A program made the translations under genes and the position numbers. A stretch of 64,000 nucleotides of DNA from Mycolicibacterium chitae (GTDB taxonomy: Bacteria; Actinomycetota; Actinomycetes; Mycobacteriales; Mycobacteriaceae): NCBI RefSeq assembly GCF_900637205.1, contig NZ_LR134355.1, positions 4,960,001 to 5,024,000 of the forward strand. Reading direction: 5' to 3'. Below, one piece after another: positions 50,452 through 59,301 of this stretch; the first letter of the stretch is position 1; each line of letters starts with the position of its first letter. The notes beneath the pieces were generated by a model that saw only the letters and a program-made list of their open reading frames with translations, ran no database searches and was not told where the DNA came from.

Positions 50452-52173
50452 ATGTCTCGATGGTGCGCATTCCTGACGACCGCGGATCCGGCCGACCAGC
50501 TGCGGGCGGTGGGCGCCGCGGCGGTCACCGCGGCCGGCGACCACGGACTGGGCCTGCTCGACGAGCCGGGCGCGGCCACCGGGCCGCACCGCGTGGGGCG
50601 GTTCACGGCCGTCGGCGAGGTCACCCTCTACAACCGGGCGCGGCTGCGCACACTGCTGGGCGCCGATGCGCCCCCGGCGGACTGCCCGGACGCCGAGTTG
50701 CTGCTGCACTGCTACGCCCGGCTGGGCACCGCAGGGCTCGCGGCCGCCGACGGCATGTTCGCCCTGGCCGTCGCCGACGGCCGGGACCTGCTGCTGATCC
50801 GCGACCACGTGGGGGCGCGCACGCTGTTCGTCGCCCGCGCCGGCGGGGCGTGGGCGGCCGCGACGTCCCTGCGGGCGCTGCGGCGCTGGCCGCAGTTGCG
50901 GACGGGGCTGCACCTGCCGGCGGTGCGGTCCTTCCTGACCTTCGCGTACCTGCCGGACCGGGCGACCCTGCTGCGCGGCGTGCACGAGGTGCTGCCGGGC
51001 CGCTGCGTGCGGCTGCGCCCCGACGGCACCTCGACCGAGGAAACCTTCTGGGAGCCGGCGGAAGCCGACGCGCCGGGCACCGCGGCCGAACACGCGCTGC
51101 GGCTGCGTGAGCTGCTCGAGGAGGCGACGGTGCGCCGGCTGCCGGCGGGCCCCGCCGGGGTGCTGCTGTCCGGGGGCATCGACTCGAGCCTGGTCACCGC
51201 GCTGGCGACCAAGCTCCACGACCAACGCGTACACACCTATTCGATTGCCTTCGACGGTACGACGCCCAACGAACTGGCCTATTCCGGACTCGTCGCCACC
51301 CACTGCCACACCGACCACCGCGTCCTGACCGTGTCCGGCGACGCCGTGGCGGCGCGCTTGGCGCAGACCGTGGCCCTGCTGGACTGCCCGGTGGGCGACC
51401 CGCTGACCGTCCCCAATCTCATGCTGGCGCGGGCCGCCGCCGACGACGGTTTGGACACCATCCTCAACGGCGAGGGCGGCGACCCGGTGTTCGGCGGTCC
51501 GAAGAACCTGCCGATGCTCATCTTCGAACTGTTCCGCGACGACCCCGCCCCGACGGCGCGGGCCCGGGCCTACCTGGACAGTTACCGCAAATGCCTCGAC
51601 GACGTCCCGGTCCTGCTGTCCGCGGGCGCGCTGACCGAACTCGAGCACGCGCCGCCGCTCACCGACGTGTTGCTGCCCTACCTGCAACCGGGCCGGATGA
51701 AAACGCTGTTGAATCAGCTGCTGCACACCAACTTACGCACCAAGGGCGCGCACCACATCCTGCCCAAGGTCGAGCGGCTGACCGCGGCCGCCGGGGTCCA
51801 GGGCCGGTCCCCGCTGTTCGACGCGGCGATGATCGACTACGCGTTCAGCATCCCGCCGCGGTTCAAGCTCGCCGGCACCGAGGAGAAGTGGATCCTCAAG
51901 GAGTCGGTGCGTGATCTGCTGCCCTCGACCATCGTGGACCGACCGAAGAGCGGGATGCGGGTCCCGGTCCAGCAGTGGCTGACCGGTCCGCTGCGCGACC
52001 TCAGCCACGACCTGCTGCTCGGGCCGTCGGCGCGGACCCGGGACATCTTCCGCGCCGACACCCTGCGGGCCTGGCTGCGCGGTGACGGCACCCTGCTGCC
52101 CCGCCAGGGCGGCAAGGTCTGGCTGGTGCTCACCCTGGAGATGTGGTTGCGGGCCTACGACGTTCAACCGTGA
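50452..52173 (+). CDS. Asparagine-synthetase-like amidotransferase lacking the N-terminal Cys
   Basis: A 573-residue protein with the two domains of AsnB: a class-II glutaminase-like domain (about 1-175) and an ATP-pyrophosphatase domain with the PP-loop LLSGGIDSSLV near residue 240 and GEGGDPVFGG near 340. Position 2 is Ser, and the first Cys is residue 5 (MSRWC), so the Cys2 nucleophile needed to use glutamine is missing. Relatives that lost it include beta-lactam synthetase and lasso-peptide cyclases, which form amides from an acyl-adenylate. No precursor peptide or leader peptidase is seen beside it. A GGAGAACC site precedes the ATG. It is part of an operon with three uncharacterised genes. 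Confidence 0.75.
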   Translation: MSRWCAFLTTADPADQLRAVGAAAVTAAGDHGLGLLDEPGAATGPHRVGRFTAVGEVTLYNRARLRTLLGADAPPADCPDAELLLHCYARLGTAGLAAADGMFALAVADGRDLLLIRDHVGARTLFVARAGGAWAAATSLRALRRWPQLRTGLHLPAVRSFLTFAYLPDRATLLRGVHEVLPGRCVRLRPDGTSTEETFWEPAEADAPGTAAEHALRLRELLEEATVRRLPAGPAGVLLSGGIDSSLVTALATKLHDQRVHTYSIAFDGTTPNELAYSGLVATHCHTDHRVLTVSGDAVAARLAQTVALLDCPVGDPLTVPNLMLARAAADDGLDTILNGEGGDPVFGGPKNLPMLIFELFRDDPAPTARARAYLDSYRKCLDDVPVLLSAGALTELEHAPPLTDVLLPYLQPGRMKTLLNQLLHTNLRTKGAHHILPKVERLTAAAGVQGRSPLFDAAMIDYAFSIPPRFKLAGTEEKWILKESVRDLLPSTIVDRPKSGMRVPVQQWLTGPLRDLSHDLLLGPSARTRDIFRADTLRAWLRGDGTLLPRQGGKVWLVLTLEMWLRAYDVQP

Positions 52174-52224
52174 GAACCACCGGACACCCACGCAATTGAC
52201 AAGAGTTCGACCAGAAGAGGTGCG

Positions 52225-52968
52225 ATGCCCGAGGGCATGAAGATCCATCCGGACGACGGCAACGAGGTCCACGACCTCGCCACGTTCACCGACGCCGGGC
52301 GCAACGTCGTGACGCCGGTGGCGCAGTTCCCGCCCGAGGTGGCGCAGGTGGTCGTGGAGACGTTTGCCGCCATCGTCACCCGCGCCAAGGCCAGCCCGGC
52401 GGCCTGTGCCCCCGACGAGGACGGGATCGTGCGCTCCCAGACGTTCGAGGAGGGCGACGTCTACATGGTGGAGAAGCCGTTCGACGGCTACTTCGCCGAC
52501 CGCTACATCATGGACTTCTACGACGTGACCGAACGCGATATCTGCTCGCGGATGCACTGGCACACCGGTCTGCGGTTCGTCCGCTTGATGACCGGCCCGG
52601 ACACGCACATCCGAGTGGGCAGCCTGTCACCGTTCCGCGTCACCGAGGTCCCCGGCGTCACGCCGTTCGTTCCGGAGAGCTTCGTCGACGAGATCTCCGA
52701 CGGCGCAGCCGATGCCGTTCGCCGGACCCGGTACAACGTGATCGTGCCGCCGAATTCGTTTGTCGACATGCAGGTTCCGCGCGGGGTCAGCCATCAGTTC
52801 AACGCGGTGGGTCCGCACGCGGTCATCGATTCGGTGCACCCCGAGGAATCCCTGGAGGTGCTCCGCGAGCAGATGTCGGGCTACCGGATGATGGCCCAGA
52901 CGGTGTTCCTGGCCGAGGAACTACCGGCGGCGTCGACGTGCCTGGGCACCGGGCCGGACCCGGCCTAG
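52225..52968 (+). CDS. Cupin-like protein
   Basis: A 247-residue protein with a cupin-like beta barrel. MHWHTGLRFVRLMTG carries an HxH pair and PRGVSHQFNA a later histidine in the position expected for a metal site; IVPPNSFVDMQVP is a typical cupin strand. The function is unknown; it could be a metal-dependent oxygenase, isomerase or binding protein. It starts 51 bp after the synthetase-like gene and may be in the same transcript. Its stop codon overlaps the end of the opposite-strand operon through a shared CTAG. Confidence 0.55.
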   Translation: MPEGMKIHPDDGNEVHDLATFTDAGRNVVTPVAQFPPEVAQVVVETFAAIVTRAKASPAACAPDEDGIVRSQTFEEGDVYMVEKPFDGYFADRYIMDFYDVTERDICSRMHWHTGLRFVRLMTGPDTHIRVGSLSPFRVTEVPGVTPFVPESFVDEISDGAADAVRRTRYNVIVPPNSFVDMQVPRGVSHQFNAVGPHAVIDSVHPEESLEVLREQMSGYRMMAQTVFLAEELPAASTCLGTGPDPA

Positions 52969-53654
52969 CGGTACGCCCCGTCGCGCAGGATCTGCTGCAG
53001 CCGGTCCAGCGGGTCGCCGGACTCGGGGTGCAACCGCCGCTCGCTGGGCGCGTTCTCCTCGGCGCCACCGGCACCGGCCGACCCGCCGGCCGGCGGGGGT
53101 GGCGGCGGTACCGGGGGTGGCACGAGTGGCACCGCCACCGTGCGGAGCTTGGCCTCGAGCCGCGGCAGGGTGTCGTGGCGCACCGCACGCCGCTGCGGAT
53201 CCGGATCGGCGTTGTCGGCGAAGCAGCCCGGCGGTGCCTGCTCGGCGACCTCCCGGGCCTGCGAGTACAGCGCGGTCGCCGCTCGGTCGTCGCGCGCCCA
53301 TCCCGCCCGATCGCCGCGGCTCTCCTGCACGAGCACCAGGTTGACCCGCACCGGGCAGTCCGCCGTGGCCGGAGTGTGCGCCAGGGCATCGGCGAACGAC
53401 CGCTCGGCGTCCTCGAGGCGGTCCTCGAGCACGGCTTGCGCCCCGGCCGCGAAGTGTGCCCGCGCCGGCTCGATCACGTTGAGCACCGACAGGATCCGGG
53501 CGTCGGTGCTCAGCGCGGCCGCGTCGCGGCGCTCGAAACTCGACACCGCGGAGTTGCCCGCGAGCACCACCGAGACGCACTTGAGCACGACCAGCACGAC
53601 GAGCACCGCCACCGGGGCCGAGTAGACGAGCAGACGTCGCCGGGTCGCCGTCAT
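52965..53654 (-). CDS. Membrane-anchored protein, last gene of MoxR-VWA operon
   Basis: A 229-residue protein with one N-terminal membrane segment (LLVYSAPVAVLVVLVVLKCVSVVLA), a helical TPR-like part (AAGAQAVLEDRLEDAERSFADAL), and a proline- and glycine-rich stretch (VPPPPPPAGGSAGAGG) before the end. TPR-like proteins often close MoxR-VWA operons. Its start overlaps the preceding stop by ATGA. Confidence 0.6.
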   Translation of the reverse strand: MTATRRRLLVYSAPVAVLVVLVVLKCVSVVLAGNSAVSSFERRDAAALSTDARILSVLNVIEPARAHFAAGAQAVLEDRLEDAERSFADALAHTPATADCPVRVNLVLVQESRGDRAGWARDDRAATALYSQAREVAEQAPPGCFADNADPDPQRRAVRHDTLPRLEAKLRTVAVPLVPPPVPPPPPPAGGSAGAGGAEENAPSERRLHPESGDPLDRLQQILRDGAYR

Positions 53655-54589
53655 GCCCGCACCTCCTCGTCGGTGGGCATCGGCGCGGAGGCGCCCAGTT
53701 CGCGGCGCAGCCCCCGCAGCACCAGGTAGAGCTCGGCCAACAGCAGCAGCGCCGCCAGTCCGGCCGGGACCCAATACAATTCGGTGCGTTCCGCGGTGCT
53801 CGGCGGCGACTCCGCGTCCCGACCGGCGCCGTCGCCGAGCGCGGCCGCGTCGAGCGGCGTGTCCGCCGCGCGCGCCAGGTAGGGCACCCCGATCTGCGCC
53901 GCGACGGCGCGCAAGGTGCCCCCGGCCGGGTTCGCGGCCTGCGCGCCGGCACCGTAGCCGAGCAGGGCCCCGCCGTCCACCGCATCCTCCGGCAGCACGA
54001 TCTCCCGCTGCGGCACTTCGGCTTCCGGCGCCCCCGCCCCGAGGTAGAACACCAGGTTGTCGGCGCGGGGGTACTGCTGGGCGGCGCTGATCAACTGGTA
54101 GCGCAGCACGGTGCCGGCCGCGCCCGCGTTGGCCCGCGCGATGTTCTCCGCGGTGCGCGGCTGCGGGCGTACCGCGTCCAGCACCGGGCGCAGGCTCCAG
54201 GTGTCCGCCGACAGCGGCCACCGCAGGTCGGGTTCGGCGTCGAACTCGATGACGGCGAAACGTGCGCCCGGATGACGGTCGAGCAGCACGTCGATATCGT
54301 TGCGGGCCTGGGCCATCGGCGCCGCCATCCCCGGTGACCGGTCGAGCAGCACGAACACGTTGGGGGCATCGGCGCCGGCCGCGCGCGCGGCCGCGGGCTC
54401 CTCCCCGACTACCGGGCGCAGCGCGGCGACCAACAGCAGGACTCCCGCCGCCGTCACCGCGGCCCACCGCCACAGCGCGCTCCGGCTGCCGCCGTGCCCT
54501 TTTCGGGGCAGCACGCGGAATCGGGCGCCCAGGAAGACGACCGCCAGCAGGGCGATCACCAGCGCCGGCAACACCGGGTGCACGCTCAT
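53651..54589 (-). CDS. VWA-like membrane protein (degenerate MIDAS)
   Basis: A 312-residue protein with two N-terminal membrane segments, a VWA-like domain and a C-terminal membrane segment (WVPAGLAALLLLAELYLVLRGL), the layout of BatA/BatB-type proteins. The metal-site motif reads LLDRSPGM, keeping Asp and the first Ser of DxSxS but not the second. ATG 54589 overlaps the previous stop by ATGA. Confidence 0.7.
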   Translation of the reverse strand: MSVHPVLPALVIALLAVVFLGARFRVLPRKGHGGSRSALWRWAAVTAAGVLLLVAALRPVVGEEPAAARAAGADAPNVFVLLDRSPGMAAPMAQARNDIDVLLDRHPGARFAVIEFDAEPDLRWPLSADTWSLRPVLDAVRPQPRTAENIARANAGAAGTVLRYQLISAAQQYPRADNLVFYLGAGAPEAEVPQREIVLPEDAVDGGALLGYGAGAQAANPAGGTLRAVAAQIGVPYLARAADTPLDAAALGDGAGRDAESPPSTAERTELYWVPAGLAALLLLAELYLVLRGLRRELGASAPMPTDEEVRA

Positions 54590-55539
54590 GATCGCCGCAC
54601 AACCGGCCACAGCGCCAACGCCACCAGGGCCAGCACCGCCAGCACCAGCGCGACGTCCGGGGTCTCGGCGCCCACCGCGGTCCCGGCGTCGTCGGCCGCG
54701 GTCGGGGCCGGCCGGTTGTCCCTGATCTCGGCCAGCCGCGGGGCCACATCGCCGGTCGGACCGGCCGAAAGCCCGCCGGTGTCCCGGACCAGGGCGTCCA
54801 GGCCGGCGCTCGGGTCGCCGGTGTACACGACGTTGACCTGCACACCCGCGGTCGTGGCCAGTTCACGCAACCGCTCCGCACTGAGCAGCGACGGCGTGGT
54901 TCCGGTGGCCCCGAAGCTGCCCGGGCCCACGTACACCAGGGACCGGCGCTGCCCGGCCGGCTCCTCGAACGACGGGAATCCGGTCAGGCACATGGCCAGC
55001 ACGTCCTCGACGGTGGGGGTGTAGTCGACATACGACACCGGGGACACCGCGGCCTCGCTGCCCGCATAGGATGTGAATTGCGCTGCGGCGTACTGATAGT
55101 CGCGGGTCAGCGGCACCACGCGCATATTGGCCGCGGTCAACCCGATGCGCGCGGTCCCGAGCGTCCCGATGCGCTCGGCGACATGGTCGAGGGCGCGGGC
55201 GACGGCCGGTTCGTCCGGCGATTCCCCGACGCAGACCATGATGTCCTCCGGTTGCGCCGCGGCCGAGGTGCCGCCGAGGTGTGGCCATCCGGACGGGCGG
55301 GCGGTGGCCACCAGCGCGGCCGCGAAGCCCACCGCGACCAACGCGAGGACGACCACCAACGACACCCGCCGCCGGCGCACGGCCCGCACGTACTCCGGGA
55401 GCCGGGTCAGCCGGTCGACGTGCGCCAGGAGTCGAAGCTCGCGCCGGTCGGCGGCGTCGGGTAGCAGCATCGCCGCGGCCACGCAACCCGCGAGCAGCGC
55501 CAGGCCGAGGATGACGACGCCCCACCACATCAGGTCCAT
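54586..55539 (-). CDS. VWA-like membrane protein (MIDAS lost)
   Basis: A 317-residue protein with two membrane segments near the N-terminus (VVILGLALLAGCVAAAML and VVVLALVAVGFAAALVA), a VWA-like domain and a C-terminal membrane segment (LVLAVLALVALALWPVV). The first strand of the domain reads IMVCVGESPD; the leading Asp of the metal site is replaced by Gly, so metal-dependent binding is unlikely. It overlaps the previous gene by 10 bp. Confidence 0.6.
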   Translation of the reverse strand: MDLMWWGVVILGLALLAGCVAAAMLLPDAADRRELRLLAHVDRLTRLPEYVRAVRRRRVSLVVVLALVAVGFAAALVATARPSGWPHLGGTSAAAQPEDIMVCVGESPDEPAVARALDHVAERIGTLGTARIGLTAANMRVVPLTRDYQYAAAQFTSYAGSEAAVSPVSYVDYTPTVEDVLAMCLTGFPSFEEPAGQRRSLVYVGPGSFGATGTTPSLLSAERLRELATTAGVQVNVVYTGDPSAGLDALVRDTGGLSAGPTGDVAPRLAEIRDNRPAPTAADDAGTAVGAETPDVALVLAVLALVALALWPVVRRS

Positions 55540-56003
55540 GCGCGGATCAACTCCTCGGCGCTCGCCCCTGCGGCCGCGACGTCGACGTCGGAGTCGGCGT
55601 TGAACTGCACGTCGTTGAGATCAGCGAGCAGCGGTGCGGCAGCGGCCAATTCGCCGGCGGCGAGATCGGACAGTTGCAGGTGCCGGGCGCGAACGCCGGT
55701 GAACTGATGCAGGAACTCGCGCAGTTCCCGGCTCAGCGCGGCCCCGGCCTGGGCGGCGTCCAGTTCGCCGGCGCGGTGGCGGCGGCCGATCCCCCGCACC
55801 GCGCCGACGGCCCGCCGTTTGAGCAGTTCACCGCGCAGGGCCCCGACCACCGGCACCTCGGCCAGCCGTCGACCCGGGCCGGTCAGCGCGAAAACCGCGC
55901 CATACCAGGCGATCAGCCCCAGGGTCAGCAGGATCGCCAACCACAGCCACCGCGCCGAATAGGGCGACGGGGCGATGAGGTACTGCAACAGCTCATCGGG
56001 CAC
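55530..56003 (-). CDS. Small membrane protein of the MoxR-VWA operon
   Basis: A 157-residue protein with one membrane segment near the N-terminus (WLWLAILLTLGLIAWYGAVFAL) and a helical cytoplasmic part (LSRELREFLHQFTGVRARHL). Position and shape fit the DUF4381-type component found between DUF58 and VWA genes. GTG start inside the end of the DUF58 gene (11-bp overlap). Confidence 0.6.
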   Translation of the reverse strand: MPDELLQYLIAPSPYSARWLWLAILLTLGLIAWYGAVFALTGPGRRLAEVPVVGALRGELLKRRAVGAVRGIGRRHRAGELDAAQAGAALSRELREFLHQFTGVRARHLQLSDLAAGELAAAAPLLADLNDVQFNADSDVDVAAAGASAEELIRAWT

Positions 56004-56865
56004 GGGCGAGCACCCCGGTCATGGTGGTCAGGGCGGCGCGGATGTCGCCGCTGCCACCCAGTCGTGCGTGCGGCACGCCGCAGGAGTGGAGGAACTCCGA
56101 CAGCGATCGGCGCCGTTCCTTCTCCGCGCGCCGGTAGGCTTCGACCACCGTCGAACCCAGCACCGCCCCGCCCGGCACCCGTCGTCCGCTGCCCAGGTCG
56201 TACCCGTACCGATCGTCGGAGACCGAGGTGACGGCCGGTTGGTCGATGACCAGACCCCAGATCACGTCGTGGGTGGCGGTCAGCGGGCGTAACACCGCCC
56301 CGAGGCGGTCGTCGACGTCCGGTTCGTCGGAGACGACGAGGACCAGCATCGGGTGGCGGTAGTGATGGGCCACCCAATCGAGTTGCGTGACAACGGCGCT
56401 GGGCCCGGGGCGGCCCCGGCCATGGTCGTGGAACCGGTGCAGCATGCTCTCGAGGTGCGTCTCGCCGCGGCGCAGCCGGATGTCCACGCAACCGCGGGCG
56501 TCGCCGAAGACCATGCCGATCTCGTCGGACCGCTGCAGGGTGATCAACCCCATGGCGCCGATGAGATGCGCTGCCACGTCTCGCTTTCGCTCACCCGAGG
56601 GCGTGACCGCGGCGAGGTTTCGCCCGGCGTCGGCGACCACCAGGATCTTGTGATGCTTCTCGGAGACGAACCGCTTGATCAAGGTGTGACCGGAGCGGGC
56701 AGTCGCCTTCCAGTCGATGTCGCGGACGTCGTCGCCGGGCACATACGGCCGCAACTCGTCGAACTCCAGGCTGCGGGTGTGGATCAGCGCGTAGCGCCCG
56801 CCCTCCAGGAAGCCACTGGTGTCGCGTCCGAAATGGACCCGGGCGCGGTCGAGGTGGGTGCCCAT
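55993..56865 (-). CDS. DUF58 domain protein
   Basis: A 290-residue protein of the DUF58 family, partner of MoxR ATPases. The diagnostic region is RSLEFDELRPYVPGDDVRDIDWKATARSG near residues 30-60, where most of the conserved charged residues are seen, followed by a VWA-like core (KILVVADAGRN). No membrane segment is obvious. It starts 3 bp after the moxR stop. The MoxR-DUF58-VWA complex is thought to act as a chaperone at the membrane; its client here is unknown. Confidence 0.87.
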   Translation of the reverse strand: MGTHLDRARVHFGRDTSGFLEGGRYALIHTRSLEFDELRPYVPGDDVRDIDWKATARSGHTLIKRFVSEKHHKILVVADAGRNLAAVTPSGERKRDVAAHLIGAMGLITLQRSDEIGMVFGDARGCVDIRLRRGETHLESMLHRFHDHGRGRPGPSAVVTQLDWVAHHYRHPMLVLVVSDEPDVDDRLGAVLRPLTATHDVIWGLVIDQPAVTSVSDDRYGYDLGSGRRVPGGAVLGSTVVEAYRRAEKERRRSLSEFLHSCGVPHARLGGSGDIRAALTTMTGVLARAR

Positions 56866-56868
56866 GAT

Positions 56869-57870
56869 TCAGGGCACCGGCACGGCGCGCAGCACCGCGT
56901 CGACGATCACATCCGGCGTCACCCGCTCGCTGGCGGCCTGGAAGCCCAGGATGAAGCGATGCCGCAGCACCCGGTGCGCGAGGCGCGCAATATCCTCCGG
57001 CACAACGTGATTGCGGCCGCGCAGCACGGCCATGGCGCGCGCGGTGCGGCAGAAGGCGATCGTGGCGCGGGGGCTGGCACCGTACTCCACCAGCCGGGCC
57101 AGCTGCGCCGGCAGGTGCTCGTCGGGATGGCGGGTGACCGACACCAGCGTGCTGGCGTACCGGACCAGATCCGGGGCCATGTGCACGGCGCGGGTGACCT
57201 CCTGGGCCCGCCGGATGTCCGCCACGCCGACCACCGGGGGCGCGGGCCGATCGGGGTCGAAGACCCCGGCGTCCATCCGGGCGATGACCTCCACCTCGTC
57301 GTCGACCGAGGGATAGCTGACCAGTTCCTTGAGCATGAACCGGTCGGTCTGGGCCTCCGACAGCGGGTAGGTGCCCTCCTGGTCCACGGGATTCTGGGTG
57401 GCGATGACGAGGAACGGACGCGGCATCGGGTACTGGACGCCCGCGATCGTCGTCTGCCGCTCCTCCATCGCCTCGAGCATGGCGCTCTGCGTCTTGGCGC
57501 TCGACCGGTTGATCTCGTCGAGCAGCACGATGTTGGCGTGCACCGGTCCGAGTTGGGTGACAAACGAGTTGGTGGCCGCCTCGTAGATCTGCGTGCCGAT
57601 GATGTCGCTGGGCAGCAGGTCCGGGGTGCACTGGATGCGCCGGAACTCCCCGTCGATGGATTCGGCGACGACGCGGGCCGCGGTGGTCTTGGCCAGCCCG
57701 GGCACGCTCTCGATGAGCAGGTGCCCACCGGCGAGCAACGCCACCAGCATGGACTCCCGGAGGTGCCCCTGACCGACGACCTTCGCCGCGAACGACGAGG
57801 CCACGGCGTTGACGACGCGTTGTGCCTCGGCCAAGTCGCGCTGGCCGAGCTGCATACCTGCTGAGGTCAT
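56869..57870 (-). CDS. moxR: MoxR-type AAA+ ATPase
   Basis: A 333-residue AAA+ ATPase. VVGQGHLRESMLVALLAGGH leads to the Walker A region ESVPGLAKTT, then the conserved RIQCTPDLLPSDIIGTQIY, Walker B LLDEINR and sensor ATQNPVDQEGTYPLSEAQ-type sequence typical of MoxR. ATG 57870 has AGGAAGGA upstream; the open frame before it does not look coding. It is the first gene of a six-gene minus-strand operon. It is distinct from the NorQ-type ATPase at 17719. Confidence 0.93.
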   Translation of the reverse strand: MTSAGMQLGQRDLAEAQRVVNAVASSFAAKVVGQGHLRESMLVALLAGGHLLIESVPGLAKTTAARVVAESIDGEFRRIQCTPDLLPSDIIGTQIYEAATNSFVTQLGPVHANIVLLDEINRSSAKTQSAMLEAMEERQTTIAGVQYPMPRPFLVIATQNPVDQEGTYPLSEAQTDRFMLKELVSYPSVDDEVEVIARMDAGVFDPDRPAPPVVGVADIRRAQEVTRAVHMAPDLVRYASTLVSVTRHPDEHLPAQLARLVEYGASPRATIAFCRTARAMAVLRGRNHVVPEDIARLAHRVLRHRFILGFQAASERVTPDVIVDAVLRAVPVP

Positions 57871-58284
57871 GTGTCCTTCCTGAGAGCAACCCGACCACGG
57901 CAAGGAGTACCCCGATGCGGCGATCTCATGCGGAGCCGACCAATCCGTGGCGCTCGGGACCGACGCCGACGAGAACCGCAACCTCAGCGCGAGGTCACAA
58001 CGAAATCCGTCGCCGAAACCCCTCGCAGAAGGCGGTGCGGTCCGTTCCAGCGAACCTCCACGGCCCCCGAACTGCGGGGATATTCACCGCACCAAAGCCT
58101 GCCCACGATGCGAAATCAGTAGTAATCTGGGCTTGGTTGAGCTTACAGCCGTGGGTCGCAACGAACGTCCGTGCCGCACCCGGCAGGCCAGTGCCGTCGC
58201 GGCCCATTTCACAGGCTTACGCGCAGGGCAATGAGGGGTGGCTCAGACGATGGCTCATTTGAATATTCGGTCCGGTGGTCTCCG
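57871..58284. other. 414-bp intergenic region between moxR and STAS genes
   Basis: Divergent promoters for the moxR operon and the STAS gene are expected here. Short open frames exist on both strands, but none has a good ribosome site or codon pattern, so no gene is called. No clear promoter, repeat or known RNA element was recognised. Confidence 0.5.
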
Positions 58285-58734
58285 ATGACCAGCCCCACCG
58301 GCACCATCCGGCTGTATCGGCCCGACCCGGGATCGATCCGGGAATCCAAACGCTGCGGCCGGGCCACCTTTTCCGTGCACCCCGTCTCGACGAACCGGAT
58401 CCGCATCGCGGCCTGCGGCGACGTCGACGCCGTCAACGGTCGCGCGCTGGGCCACTACGTCGAGGCCCACACCGGGGCCTCCCAGCAGTTGATCCTCGAC
58501 CTGCGGGCCGTCGACTTCTTCGGAACAGCCGGGTTCACCGCCCTGTACTACATCAGCGTGCAGTCCACGCGACGCGACGTCGACTGGATGCTGGTGGGCA
58601 GCCCGCCGGTACGTCGGCTGCTGGGCATCTGCGACACCAACGGCGAGTTGCCGCTGTGCTCGGACGTCGACCTGGCGATCGCGCGGCTGAACCAGGTGGC
58701 GCAGTACCGACGTCGCATCGCCTCGGCCGGCTGA
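58285..58734 (+). CDS. STAS-domain protein (anti-sigma factor antagonist-like)
   Basis: A 149-residue protein with a STAS fold: RIAACGDVDAVNGRALGHYV, then LILDLRAVDFFGTAGFTALY. The residue that is phosphorylated in SpoIIAA-type antagonists (usually Ser in the D.SG.S region) would be Thr here (FFGTAG). It could free a stress sigma factor such as SigF from its anti-sigma factor. The gene is alone before the flavin-reductase pair. ATG 58285 was chosen; a longer N-terminus is possible. Confidence 0.8.
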   Translation: MTSPTGTIRLYRPDPGSIRESKRCGRATFSVHPVSTNRIRIAACGDVDAVNGRALGHYVEAHTGASQQLILDLRAVDFFGTAGFTALYYISVQSTRRDVDWMLVGSPPVRRLLGICDTNGELPLCSDVDLAIARLNQVAQYRRRIASAG

Positions 58735-58742
58735 CGGCCCGA

Positions 58743-58769
58743 GGTTACGCCGCGCAGTCGCCGGGGTAC
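58743..58769 (+). promoter_or_regulatory. Possible SigF-type promoter
   Basis: GGTTA at 58743-58747 and GGGTAC at 58764-58769, 16 bp apart, are close to the mycobacterial SigF pattern GGTTT-N15-17-GGGTAT. It lies 37 bp before the flavin-reductase gene. Confidence 0.45.
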
Positions 58770-58806
58770 ACCGCCACGATATGAACCAGCCGAGCAGGGT
58801 CCCCCG

Positions 58807-59301
58807 GTGAGCGACGACCACGGACCCTTCGAAAAGATCGCCGCCGCGCTCGACTATCCGATGTTCATCGTGACCACCCGCGCGGGCACGACGCGCGGCG
58901 GTTGCCTCGTCGGCTTCGCCACCCAGACCAGCATCAACCCGCCGAAGTTTCTTGTCGGCCTGTCCCGCAAGAACGCGACCTTCCGACTGGCCGAAGACGC
59001 CACCCACCTGGCCGTGCACCTCGTGGCGCGCCAACACCTCGGCCTGTCGGAGTTGTTCGGCACCGAGACCGGCGACCGCACCGACAAGTTCGCCCGGTGC
59101 ACCTGGCACGAGGGACCCGCCGGGCTACCGATCCTCGACGACGCCGCCGCGTGGTTCGTTGGCGAGATCTCCGAGCGCTTCGATCTCGGCGACCACGTCG
59201 GCCACCTGCTGCGGCCGATGGCCGGCGAATCGCCCGACGGACTGCAGGACTGGGTGACCTTCGCCGACGTCCGCGACCTCGATCCTGGTCACGACGCATG
59301 A
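58807..59301 (+). CDS. Flavin reductase-like FMN-binding protein
   Basis: A 164-residue protein of the flavin-reductase-like split-barrel family. KIAAALDYPMFIVTTR and GCLVGFATQTSINPPKFLVGLSRKN form the FMN-binding part; FARCTWHEGPAGLPILDDAAAWF follows. It probably reduces a flavin or acts as a small flavoprotein reductase. GTG start. Its stop overlaps the next start by ATGA, so the two genes are translated together. Confidence 0.82.
   Translation: MSDDHGPFEKIAAALDYPMFIVTTRAGTTRGGCLVGFATQTSINPPKFLVGLSRKNATFRLAEDATHLAVHLVARQHLGLSELFGTETGDRTDKFARCTWHEGPAGLPILDDAAAWFVGEISERFDLGDHVGHLLRPMAGESPDGLQDWVTFADVRDLDPGHDA

Noticed and set aside
48121..52173. Lasso-peptide or Wadjet-type defence cluster
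   Set aside because: No precursor peptide, RRE protein or leader peptidase is present, and there is no SMC-like ATPase or accompanying JetA-C gene. The Toprim resemblance alone is too weak.
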